Positions 22,722 to 34,345 of a stretch of DNA of 64,000 nt are shown piece by piece. Origin of the DNA: Psettodes erumei (taxonomy: Eukaryota; Chordata; Actinopteri; Pleuronectiformes; Psettodidae); NCBI GenBank assembly GCA_016785225.1, contig JAFBJZ010000901.1, positions 1,240,001 to 1,304,000 on the forward strand, read 5' to 3'. The position numbers and the translations under genes were made by a program. Positions within the stretch are counted from its first letter, which is position 1, and every line of letters begins with the position of its first letter. A model generated the notes under the pieces. The model had not been told where the DNA came from, did no database searches, and saw only the letters and a program-made list of their open reading frames with translations.

Positions 22722-25700
22722 ATGGCTGTACCTCCCACCTACGTTGACCTTGGAAAGTCTGCCAGGGATGTTTTTACCAAGGGATATGGTAAGAACCAAG
22801 TCAAACTGTCTTATTTCACCTTCTTTTACCACAGTATGACTTTGAGGATAAGCGTTTGAATCACGGTAAAATACATCCGTGACGAGTGGCCTATCCACAA
22901 TTCTACCATGTAGGTGAATCTCAGATGCTGAGTATCACTCTTTACACCTAGAGAACTGTGCATTTTTGCTATGTTGTGCTGTGAAGAAATCAAGATTTCA
23001 GTCAGATTCAGTGCGACACTTCCTCTCAGGGAGCGTTAAAATCCAGCCCCTGCATACAACGCCGCGTTCAGCAGAACGCCAGATGAAAGCAATTAAAAAC
23101 CAGTTAGTGCTCTATGTATAGCCTACCGCTAGCCGAGCACATGTTGAGGTGATGTACAGAACTCACAGTTAGAGTGCATGTACTTGGAATGTGTGTTGTG
23201 TATACACACAGCTCCACTGGTTACTGAATAACAACCATTTAATATCTGTCAACAGTCTGATTCATGTGTTCCATAAAGGCTGAATCTCAGGAACTTTGGC
23301 AATGACTTTAATTCATTACCCTGTGTTTTACTGCACCATCAAGAAAAGACTGAGATTATTTGAGTAGTTTTGCAGCTCGTAAATATATTAATAAAAAAGT
23401 TTTGCATGTTAATAGTTTTAGTTTGAGTGGGGTTGCATGAGCTAGCTGCAGTAGAGTTGGGTCAGTACACTCTCACTAGAAGAAAAGTGGGAAATGTAGC
23501 GCTGAAGGAAAGGACTGTTAGCTAAATTGGTGAAAATATTGTTAATATAGCATGCACTTCAAATGATACTGGATTTTTTTTGGTAGACATTGTTTAGCTG
23601 CTTAAAATATGTTTGTTGCTGACCCTGTGCACAGAGTAAAATTTAAATTGGCACTTGTTTTGAGGGCCACCGATGCTTGTAGACCTGGTAGAGCACCCTG
23701 CTGTGTACTATGGTTATCGTTCTATTGAATATTTCTGATCCAGACATCATTTTGATCTTTTATTTAATATTTTTTCAATCTGTTTCAGGCTTCGGGCTCA
23801 TCAAGCTAGACCTGAAAACAAAGTCTGAGAATGGACTGGTAAGTCGTCAGTCATTATCAGATTATCAGAGCTGCCACTCCAGACTGCAGCTGTCCTATCA
23901 TAGCTTAAGAGGCTCTTGGCTGATAATGAGCGGACTGGTTATCTGATCTCTTCAACATTGCCACCATGCATTAGCTTCTGCTACCTGACTGAAAAGGATT
24001 AAAACGGAGTTTGGGAAAATGTTGTATTAAAATGGTCAAATTAATGTATGTTCTAGTGTTCCTATACAATGATAATAAAGGTGAGTGTATATGCATGTGA
24101 ACTCATTATTTTACTTAAGTTTGATATTTCAAGTGAAAATTCCATTACAATCAACAACAAAGTGTAGTTGTCATTATTTATGAAGGACCTGTCAACTAAA
24201 TTTCTTTAAAAAAATTTTCACGTTCGTGCATGTGTTGTTGCTTGACATAATGTATCTGTAATGTGTGCAGGACTATATCACTGCCTAAAACCCTGTGTAA
24301 ACACCAAACATAAATAAATTTGACTGTAAGACATGATTTTAACATGATATGCACCTGGTTAGTTAAGCTGTTTTATGACCCTGACACCTAACCTGTCATC
24401 TGCAGGAGTTCACCAGCACAGGCTCTGCCAACACTGAGACCAGCAAGGTTGCTGGATCCCTTGAGACCAAGTACAAGTGGGCGGAGCATGGACTGACCTT
24501 CACGGAGAAGTGGAACACGGACAACACCCTGGGGACTGAGATCACCCTCGAAGACCAGGTAGGTGAATGAAGAAAACTAAAAAAAGGGGGAAGGAATATT
24601 TCTGAGCAGTAATGTATACTCCCTTTTCTGTATTCACTTGACACACAAGTAGTGGATGTACTGCCTTTTGCTCATTGAAAATAATTTCTTTACCCTCTCT
24701 ACAGTTGGCCAAGGGGCTGAAGTTGACGTTTGATTCCTCTTTCTCACCAAACACTGGGTAAGTGCCGCTGAACAAGCACCTGAAAATGTCAAATGAAGAT
24801 TGGGGAAGTTAGCCTTTTCATCTTCGTCCACTGTAGGAGCTACAGTGAGCAGGTACAAAGAACACAATAGAAAACTGATTAATTATTTTTAAGTAGTCTT
24901 ACAGCTGATTGATCAAGCTGTTTATCAGAAGTTTCAGTTGTAACTGCCTAATGACCTCATCTTACCTTTTCAGGGTCATTTTCTCTGCTCTAAAAGTGCA
25001 AATGGGTTTATGTCTTGTGGTTTCATATGATGGAAAGACACAAGCAGAGTTTGATGTAGAAAGATGCTGCTTACTGTTTAGCCAGCACAATGGTTAAATC
25101 CATTTCATCAAGTAAACATGTAGCTATTGGCCACTTTGTTAAAAATAGCATGACATTTCAACTGCCAATTCAGAGGCCTATATCTATAAATGTGAAACAG
25201 CTTGTTATGTAAGCTGCTGCAGGTTGGTGTCTGTGACAGTTGAGGAAATAAATGACATGCACATTGCAAAGACCGCTGGCACTAGACATTAACAGTCCGT
25301 CTCCTCTCTTTTACATCATGCCAGCAAGAAGAGCGGCAAGCTCAAGACAGGTTACAAGTGTGACCACATCAACCTTGGCTGTGACGTTCACTACGACATT
25401 AATGGTACAGCCATCCACGGTGCAGCAGTGGTGGGCTATGAGGGCTGGCTGGCTGGCTACCAGATGACCTTCGAGGCCGGCAGGAACAGGATCACCCAGA
25501 GCAACTTTGCGGTTGGATACAAGACTGATGAATTCCAGCTCCATACAAATGTGTAAGAAAGCACAAAGCAGCAGATTCACATGTCCTCACATGGGTCCTT
25601 CTATTGTACTACACAGAAACATGAACCAATATGGCTTCTCTTCATCTTATAGTTTGATATACTATGACCACAGTACTGAGGATTTGGTGCAGTTCATGTA

Positions 25701-27137
25701 AATTGAAATTTAAGGCAGCAGGAAGACTTTGCTGATTCTACTCTGATGCTTGATTCTGTAGCTGTAAAAGAAAAATCAGTAGGTGTGTGTGTGACTACAC
25801 AATCAACACCAAAAGGTTGCTGAACACCCTCAGTCCATTAAGCATTCTTGTTTCATATGAAGCTAAATATGTGCTTTTACATTGTGATATTAGGTTAGTG
25901 TTTCTGTCCTGTGATAATTGAACCCAAGCAGTGTAAACACAGCAGGCTAAAATGCGAGTCCAGACACTTAACCTTGACTAACGTGAAGCCTTCAAACTGT
26001 TGTCTTGTCCTTGTCTGGCTGACTAACTTGTTGCCTGCTTGGCTGTCTGCCACTCACCCAGGTGCCTGGCTGGTTATTTTTACACCCAGGTGATTGGATT
26101 TGCTATATTGCAAGTGAGATGGGAGTGAATGGTTGGCAGCCATAAAGGGTCCCAGTGAAAAGGCAGAGTGAGGTAATGCCAGACAGTGAGCAAGAGGGAG
26201 AGAGAGGGAGAGGGCACAGTGTTAGTCTTGTTTCCTGCTGTGTCCTTGGCCATGGCTGTCTGCTTCAGTCTACTGTTGAAGTAGTGATGTGAGGTCAACC
26301 AGAGTGTAATGTAGGCTTTATATCAGTCTGCCCATGTGAGGATGTCTTAAAAAGACATACAAAATTCAAAGTAATGTATATTGTGTACAAAGTACAAAAC
26401 CTTTACGACCTGTAAGGAATCTGAATGTTGCTGTAACATTTAAATATATTCCAACCTGGTGTTTCCCTCAGAAATGATGGCACTGAGTTTGGTGGCTCCA
26501 TCTACCAGAAGGTGAATGACCAGCTGGAGACAGCTGTCAACCTGGCCTGGACTGCTGGAAACAGCAACACCCGCTTTGGCATCGCCGCCAAGTATCAGAT
26601 TGATCCTGACGCATCCTTCTCTGTGAGTACTGTTTAGAAGCTGAATCTAACCTCTCAGTATTTAGAGATGTGGCATAGTGTTATTATAAAATCTGCTGCT
26701 GAAACTGGCACTTTGGTGTCATGCATCATGTTCTATTTAAGTCTGGGTCACCAACTTTGTTGCCTCTCCTGCCTAGCTGACCAACATGGAAGGATGGACG
26801 CAAGTCCATATGAACACATCTATTAGTGATATGAGTTGTTTTCTATATGATTTTTTTTTTTACTGTGGATCCCAAACAGGCCAAGGTGAACAACTCCAGT
26901 CTTGTGGGCCTGGGCTACACTCAGACTCTGAAGCCAGGTGAGGGCAATCACTAAAACTTTGGGGTCATGTGCCTAAATGGACCAAAACACTGACCAAGTT
27001 TACAAGTCCACAAAAAATGTCAACATGTGCCGTGTATTTCTGCAGGCATCAAGTTGACTCTCTCTGCTCTCCTCGATGGCAAGAACATCAACGCTGGTGG
27101 CCACAAGCTTGGTCTCGGCCTCGAGTTCCAAGCGTAG
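22722..27137 (+). CDS. vdac1: Voltage-dependent anion channel 1 (mitochondrial porin)
   Basis: Beta-barrel channel of the mitochondrial outer membrane that passes ATP, ADP and other metabolites and docks hexokinase (known of the family). Eight coding exons: 22722-22788, 23789-23838, 24406-24558, 24705-24757, 25325-25552, 26472-26622, 26880-26937, 27046-27137; phases agree and give 283 aa, the usual length. The start MAVPPTYVDLGKSARDVF is the conserved N-terminal helix, and Glu73 in LTFTEKW is retained, as are the GLK motif at 94-96, GYEGWLAGYQM, NDGTEFGGSIYQK and the end LGLGLEFQA. The sequence follows VDAC1 rather than VDAC2 (no VDAC2-like EFTTSGSS or ALELEA). The human Cys232 position is Ser here (PDASFSAK), and an extra Cys sits in YKCDHINLGC. 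Downstream lies kct2, as in human. Confidence 0.97.
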
Positions 27138-28125
27138 GAGGATGAGGCCGATGCTCTCCCAGTCCTCCCAACACACATGCATTCCCCACCAAAAAGAAAA
27201 GTCCAAATCCTTTACTGATTAGCTAGTCCTCACAGAACCCCTGTTTCCCCTCGCTGTGCTACAGCTGTAAGCAAGACAGCCTAAAGGTTCAGTCGTTCTT
27301 GTGGACCACTTTAAGGGAACATTATATTTTCAAAAGAGCCCAGTTCAGAACAAATCTGCAACCATTTGACACAAAGTTTTATCTTGAATGGTGCAGCTTG
27401 CAAGGGTAAGGTAGCCTTGGGTACATTCATGTTGGCCTCACTCTTTGTTGTTATATTACTTTCATACACAATGCTTTAAATTGTGTGTCTTTCCTATGCA
27501 GATAAAGGGAAGATCAAAACTAGGAATGCCCAAAATGCATCAAGGGCTCTACACAATTAGTGTACGGTTGAGTAGTTACACCACTAGATGGTGCTGTTTC
27601 ATAGCGCCGTGAAACACTCCCCACTTAAAATGTGTAGTGGTGAAATAATTTCATTTGATCACTTCTGCACTGGTGAGCTCTGTTGTTTGTCTTCATATAA
27701 TTACAATGGGAAGGGTTAGTTGTCCCTAATATAAGTGGCTGTCAGTAGCTCGAAGAGACACTACACCCCAATGTGTACATTCTGTGTTTTTGTCTCACTT
27801 GTCTTTTGTGTCTGTGCATTTGGTGTGTCTTTTGTTATATATAGCAAAAAGATTATTATTTTATTGACATTCTTGCATAGTTTAACCCACCTATGAAGTC
27901 TTACGAAGACCTGTCAATTCTTCCTGGTTGAGCATACAAACTGAAACCTATCATGCAAACAGTTGAATTCCTCTGGATAAGAACTTCTTTGAAGGAGAAA
28001 GAAATGAATAATTACAGTGCACAGGAAATGGTAGTCTTCCACAACTGGTTATGGGAATCATGTGTTGTGTACTTGACAGTATTGTCATTCCCTGAAATAA
28101 ATAAAGAACATAATGAACCATGTTC
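27138..28125 (+). other. vdac1: vdac1 3' UTR
   Basis: About 1 kb runs from the stop codon to overlapping AATAAA hexamers at 28096-28105. No coding signal is seen. Confidence 0.75.
28096..28105 (+). terminator. vdac1: vdac1 poly(A) signals (overlapping pair)
   Basis: Two AATAAA hexamers overlap by two bases (28096-28101 and 28100-28105) and are followed by a TGTTCTGACTG stretch, a fitting cleavage context. Confidence 0.75.
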
Positions 28126-28897
28126 TGACTGAATTTGTTCCTGTGTCTTATGTCATATTATGACCTCCATCTTGTGTCATAGCTTGTACCAATCTTTATT
28201 GAAAACTCTGAGAACCCACTATTTTGGCTTTTTTTTCTTCAATGAACTGATTGTCTCTGTCATATACCAGTGTCCTGAAGTTTCATCCCATACTCAAATA
28301 TTTACTGTGAATAAAATAAAACAAGCAAATCATCCAATCTTTCCCTGTTACGTTACTGAAACTATTTGTTGATTGGACTTGAGGAAAAGTTGCACAGACC
28401 TTTGAATATGTTTGAGAATGTATAGGGATAAATATAGGTGTGACAATTGGATGGTTGACCTTAGTCAAACATCAGTACCTCCCATGCAACCTTAACAGAA
28501 ACCCAGTGATGAACAGTTGATCTTGCCATAGTCGTTTGGACCCGGCAACTATAAACACTCCGTAATTCCGTGATGATTGTAACATCATTGACAATAAGCC
28601 ATGACGACTAAGTATGAACACCGCCTTGTTTGACTTAAGGTTGAACTAAATTTAATTAGGAAATGATACACATCTAGGTATCTAATTATATATTGGTATT
28701 CCATTCTTTGGGTTGCCTTTGACGCTCAGGGACGTGATTGCTGAACTGACGGCATTATTCAGAAGCTTGAACAGAAATTTATATATTTTGCACAATGATT
28801 TGTTCTACGTTTTATCAGTCAAATCTGGCAACACACACGCCCTGTTTTTCTACGACGCCATGCTAAACCACGCCCCTTCACTTACTCACGCATCAAC
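28126..28897 (+). promoter_or_regulatory. kct2 promoter and 5' UTR
   Basis: A 770-bp gap lies between the vdac1 poly(A) site and the kct2 start codon. CCACGCCCC at about 28868, just before the ATG, is a GC-box-like site. The rest is AT-rich with no coding signal. The transcription start was not located. Confidence 0.5.
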
Positions 28898-31800
28898 ATG
28901 GCGATATGCAGGAAGATGGGACGATGCAGGAGAAATATTTGTGCTCTCGTTATTTTCCTTCAGCTTCTGGTCAGCGGCTGCCTGTCTAATCCAGTTATAA
29001 CAGGTATGTCATACACTCGTGAAGTATATGAAATGTCGAATAGTTTTGTTTAATCAACCAAAAGGACCGCTGGTTAGACGAGCTAGCCAGTGCCAGGGAG
29101 CTAACGTTAGTGTAGCTATTTAGCTAGTACGTCATGTTAGCAGACGCCTCGACGGGGGAGCGGGATGATGACATGTCCTGGAAAAGTCGTTAAACAATAT
29201 TCAGTATTTCAATCCCGAGTCCTTATCAGAGTATTATAGCACAGTAAAATAAAGAATATGTAATAAAGTGTGGCAAATCCGTTTCGTTCTATCATCCGTT
29301 GAAACAAATGTCCAAACATTCACACGTTAACCGTTTACTTGTTTCTAAAATGTATATTTAATATTGTTTTAAATAACAACAACGTCTGCAGACGCATTTG
29401 GGGTCATTATAAAAATCACTAAAGCATCAAACAGGAAGTCTTATGGTTACTTTTTAGGCTAACCAGTTAACCTGAATGTCTGCCTAGGTCTTCATTATGA
29501 TTAATGTCCCCTCCGGGGACTCCTGAGGTGCAATGATTTGTGGTGGTCAGGTAGAGAGATTTGGTCCAGATGTCCTTGTCATATATCTGAACTGTTGATT
29601 AGCCCCCTGTCAGGCCAGTAGCGCCACCACTCATTAACGAAGTCCTTAGAAGTTTCCCTTGAACGATGTGGGGCCACATTAAAGGCAATAAAATTGTTCT
29701 CCGTGGTGCTGGACTTTGACTGTGCAGTGTGTGTAGTTTATTGGCATGAATGTGTTTTGTGAGGTCAGCAGTGTTGATTTCTTCCCCTGTCTTCTCTAGT
29801 CTTTTCAAATGACTGAGTGTATGTATGTTTGCCATGTTACTGCCTGTTTGGGAAGCTATTGGGTCGCAGCACAGGATTCACTTGGTCAAAGTAAGTGCTT
29901 GGCCCCCCTTTTTTTGCATAGTCTGACTGTACAACACAACCCCTCTCATCATACGCAAGCAGCTCATTTTTAAATGTTTTATTCTGCACTGATGCACAAA
30001 AACAACAAAAAGTGGTCATGAATTGACTGTTCTCTTGAGAAATTCTTTCCAAGAAGCTCAAAGACCTTATTGATTATTATTGATTCATGAAGTCGGAAAT
30101 TATTCTTGTTTGTTTTGTTGCTGGAAAGTTGGGAGCAAAAAGGAAATATTTTTACAGAGAGAGGATGACTCTGATCTCTTAAATATTTATTTAGCTTGAA
30201 AAACAAACAAACAACGTTGGCAGATGCAACCAGTGTTAGCATAAATTTATCAGCAGTGAGCTAGTACCAACATGTATTTTGAGAATCATAAAAGTATAGC
30301 ACGGGTCTATTCTGAATAACAGTGCCCCAAAGTCCAAAAGAGCACACGTTCAGATTGGAGGAACACGATAGGGCATTGCTTATCAGTGACATACGTGATT
30401 TAAGAAAATATTAAAAGTGTCAATTGTCAAGTGAGACCCAGCTGCTCGCAAGCGGAGTATCTTATATGATGTTTAATGCAGCAAAGCTTATGACTGTTAC
30501 TGCTACAAAGATCTCCTGTTCAGTGATGATTATTTATGCTGCCCGAGGCCCATGTGTATGAATAGTCCCTTTCTTCTCGTGGGTACGTCTTACTCTGTGC
30601 TTCCAGTCCCTGGTGTTATCCTCCCCGTCTTAAGCAACAACTCCCAGTCCCACGGGATGAAATAATGTTGACACTTGTTGGTTAAAGGGCGACATTGATT
30701 CAGGAAGGCTGGCCAGATGCATGAGAATAAAGTTAAGCTTGCATTTAAAGTCACAGTCACAGGAGCTGATTTAGCTGTGGAGATTCTTAAATTTAAAGTT
30801 ATCAGTTATACTGCAACCTTTATAAACTTAAACCGGTTACAAAAGTTAGAAAATCCTGCTAATACTGACTTGAATTTAAAGATGTGTCATGTCATGAAAT
30901 GTCTTCAGTGGAGTGAATTACAACAAATTATATGGTGGGCTGACAGAAGCTTTTTAACATGGTGTAATATACAACAACACCCCCAAACCCTTAAAGGGGG
31001 AAAGTTTTATCGAAACACAATCCCTCATTGTTGGCTGTGGTCATGGGAGCAAGACAGGATGGAATGAATGTTTCACACAGTCACACACTAACAAGCTGCT
31101 GTTCGTACAAATGTTCTCTTAGCATGTTTTGTGTGGCAGCTGGAGGGTTAACATCCCTTCCTAAGGGCATTCATTACATAGAAGTCTCTAAGTAGCAGGA
31201 CAGGCTTGTTTCTTCAGCCATGGGTGCTGGTGTGATCCCACAGTGTACTTGTATAGCATCATGGTCATCTGTAGAAAGAATACAAACTCTACTCAATATG
31301 TCTGTGTTTTAAGTAATGGTTTGTCTACCTCATTTTGTAAACTAATATATAACGACATGTATTGTTATCTTACCTGATAGCACCATCTGAACCGTCTACC
31401 AATTTGACCGTGGAAGTGAGTGACACACAGCCTTTGCCACCCAAACAGAGTCCACAAGCTTTAACAGATTCACAGAACCCAACAACAGCTGCAGTCAATG
31501 ACTCCTCAACAACAGAAATGGAGACTTCTAAAGAAAACATCACAACAGCCATACAAACAAAAGTAAATAAAGTCTCCATCATTGCCATTTCTGCTGATGA
31601 ATCCCAGCAACAACCTGTTGTCATCGGGCACCAAACAACAGATAACGCAAACCTGGACATTAAGGCAATAGACGAAGCTGCTGTTTCTGAAGCCCCTCCG
31701 ACCTCCACTCCAGAAGCTGTCACCACCTCCGCCAAAACCCCTGAACCAGAAAAACCTGTAACGGAAGAGCCACAATCACCCAACTCCGACTCCAAACTGT

Positions 31801-32751
31801 CCATTGGACAGAACCCGCCCACAGAGCAGGACATTGACCCAGACCTAATGCAGACCACTGACAAAGGACCAGCAGTTCACATCGATTTGGACACTTACCC
31901 CGATGAGGGTGACAAAGATGAGGATGATGACGATGGTACGTACGGGGAGAGTGACGACATCGACAACATCGACAGTCTTGATGGTATATATGACAATGGC
32001 AGTGACGTTGGCAAAGACCAGACTCTGGACAGGAAGCAGCAGCCAGACAGGACAGAGGTCACCCATCACAAGGAAGTAGATACCTACAACACGGACGACG
32101 AAGACTCCCACTTCTTCTTTCATCTGGTCATCCTGGCTTTCCTGGTGGCCATCATCTATATCACCTATCACAACAAGAGGAAGGTGAGTGTTGGCATGCA
32201 AACGGCTGGGCAACTCCTTGGTATGCAGAGGTCATGGAGGATGATGCAGCATACTTTCTGCTTGTTGTTTGGAGAACTTAAACATACTAATATCCAGAGC
32301 CAGAGATTTCACTCTGGCACTCGTAGCATAGTGTACTGCATCGGTCAGTATTCTGTTGAAGAGCATGCAATTTTTTTCTTTTCTAGAGACACAGTTTCTT
32401 TCCCTATTGAATCTGCAGAGGAAGGTTTTATGTATATTACACTGGCCCCATGCAATATTAGGTTTTACAGCTAAAGCAAGATTCCAATTATGTAGACTTT
32501 CATCTTTTCTGCTTGCCTGTCATCCAAGAAATAATTTTACTTGATCAGCACTTGTACATCAGTCACATTAATTTGATTTCTATCTGGATTTTGCTTCATT
32601 TTTCCCTCCTTTTCAGATCTTCCTCCTTGCTCAGAGTCGGCGCTGGAAGGACAGTCTCTGTTCCCGCAACAGCGTGGAGTATCGCCGCCTGGACCAGAAC
32701 GTCAATGAAGCCATGCCGTCCCTCAAGATGACACGTGACTACATTTTTTGA
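28898..32751 (+). CDS. kct2: Keratinocyte-associated transmembrane protein 2 orthologue (KCT2 / C5orf15)
   Basis: Type I single-pass membrane protein of poorly known function. Three exons: 28898-29003, 31381-32183, 32617-32751; phases agree and give 347 aa, longer than the 265 aa I recall for human. Residues about 13-31 are a signal peptide (ICALVIFLQLLVSGCLS). The lumenal part (32 to about 275) is Thr/Pro/Ser-rich and ends in a strongly acidic stretch (DEDDDDGTYGESDDID). The membrane span is at about 277-297 (FHLVILAFLVAIIYIT). The cytosolic tail is the conserved part: AQSRRWKDSLCSRNSVEY, then RRLDQNVNEAMPSLKMT, ending RDYIF. Identification rests on the span, the tail and the vdac1 neighbour. 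The tail has a YRRL tyrosine sorting motif, and the overall plan resembles the trans-Golgi protein TGN38; that functional link is inference. Confidence 0.92.
29004..31380 (+). other. kct2: kct2 intron 1
   Basis: A 2.4-kb intron with donor CAG|GTATGT and acceptor TACCTGATAG. No exon, RNA gene or clear repeat is seen. A 116-codon open frame at 30717-31067 has no recognisable content. Confidence 0.6.
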
Positions 32752-34345
32752 TCAGGTTGGTAAGACCATCATGTCCAGACCTGCTCAGAACCAGGTGGCC
32801 TTCACTCCCCGGCCTGTCACGTTGTCAGGATGCTGTGCTTTGTCGTGGAGCTTGATTGATGCGTTCTCATGCTTTACAGGCCACTTGGTGCGGGGAGAGT
32901 GTCGTGTCTTTGGGATAGATTTATGTTCGCAAATGTTTTTGTTGTCTGCATAGAGAGATTTTTATTCATCTGTTCTTATTTGTAATATTTTAATGATATT
33001 TCCCATTTGTTTTTCTAAAATTAATAACTTCTTGGGATTTAATGTTTTGCTTTAATTGGGGTCTTATATTTATCTTTATCTTTTGGGGTGTTTTAGCCTT
33101 TGGTCCTCCAATGCCAGTCTTTTCCCCTTCTTTCATACTGTCTTAATATAATTTAAAACTATAACTTGGACAATTTTATGTTATTGTAACTTTTAAAATG
33201 TAATATGATGCTTGATTATGACAGTTATTTTCCCCATGATAGATTTCTGTCTTAGCAGCTAGCCAAGATATCAACAGACACAAAACATTTGTTATCGAAG
33301 GACTTGTTGAGTCATGCAAACTGTTGTTAAGGTCTCAGTATGCAAACCAAGCGGCAATCTAGGTATTTCAAAAACTGTTCATCACTCTTGTTGATATGGT
33401 CTCTGTTTATGAAAAACAAATGCTGGGAAAATACCTTAGTTTTCCACTTTTCCAAAAAAAGCATAAAATCCTTTTCATTTTTAATTTTACATCACTATTT
33501 GATGTTGGTAAATTATGCTGCACATTAAGTCAAGTCAAGAAAGATGACTACTCTTCAGGCAAGGGGGTATTTCCATGTGCTTAAGCCATTTAAATTAAGA
33601 CAGATATTGTATATTGTTCAGGCTAGAATGTACTAATGTATGGGTGAAGTTTTTATTGCCAGACTTTCCCCCCCTCCAGCAGTTTATATTTAACTTGTCT
33701 TATACAGTACCTCTTCTCCTGCTAATGCCCAGATTTTGCTATGCAGAAATGCTGGGGCTGGCCCTCCTTGTTTTATGACTTCGGTGAAGTCTCTATCCAT
33801 CATTTATGGTCTTCTCTGTGGCAAAAAAAAAATAAAAATGACAGCTGAGTTCCCTCCTACTCACACAGAGTTTTTCATCCTTTGGTTACCACCTGTCAAA
33901 GTACAGAGATGGCGGACTGTTGTCTGTTTATCAGACATTTTGCACGCTCTGTGTGGCCCTAACGTTCTTTAAACCACCAAAAAGGAGAAGCCCACAGATT
34001 TTTTTTGTCATTCATGACACTCATGTTCCCTCACAGCCATGTTTTCTTTTCTGCCTGTTGTTGTCTTATGCCTTCAGTTGAATTGCCATAACTGCCACAT
34101 ATCCACACATTTGTTATCAATCCCTTGTCACCTTCTGCCAGTTGTTTTCGTCCATCTCGTCTGTATACACAGTACACAGTGGGTAGGTGGATAATGCATT
34201 TTTGCACTGTGCCATTCAGTCACACTAGTTGGAATGTGAGGGTGGGAGGTGTCCTATGCTGAGGTGATGGATCAACACTGCTCTTGCAATCAACAGTAGA
34301 AACTGTACAATCTCTTTTTTTGTCAATAAAGCACAAATTGTGTAC
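32752..34345 (+). other. kct2: kct2 3' UTR
   Basis: About 1.6 kb of AT-rich non-coding sequence runs from the stop codon to AATAAA at 34325-34330. An A-rich patch with an internal AATAAA lies near 33825-33840 and could give a shorter UTR. Confidence 0.7.
34325..34330 (+). terminator. kct2: kct2 poly(A) signal
   Basis: AATAAA is followed by GT-rich TTGTGTACTGAGCTGT, a standard vertebrate cleavage context. Confidence 0.75.

Noticed and set aside
22722..27137. VDAC2 or VDAC3 as alternative identity
   Set aside because: N-terminus, middle and C-terminus follow VDAC1, and kct2 (C5orf15) is the human VDAC1 neighbour.
31370..31864. 164-codon open frame on the minus strand
   Set aside because: It is antisense to the long kct2 exon, and its Ser/Val-rich content mirrors the Thr/Pro/Asp codons of the real gene.
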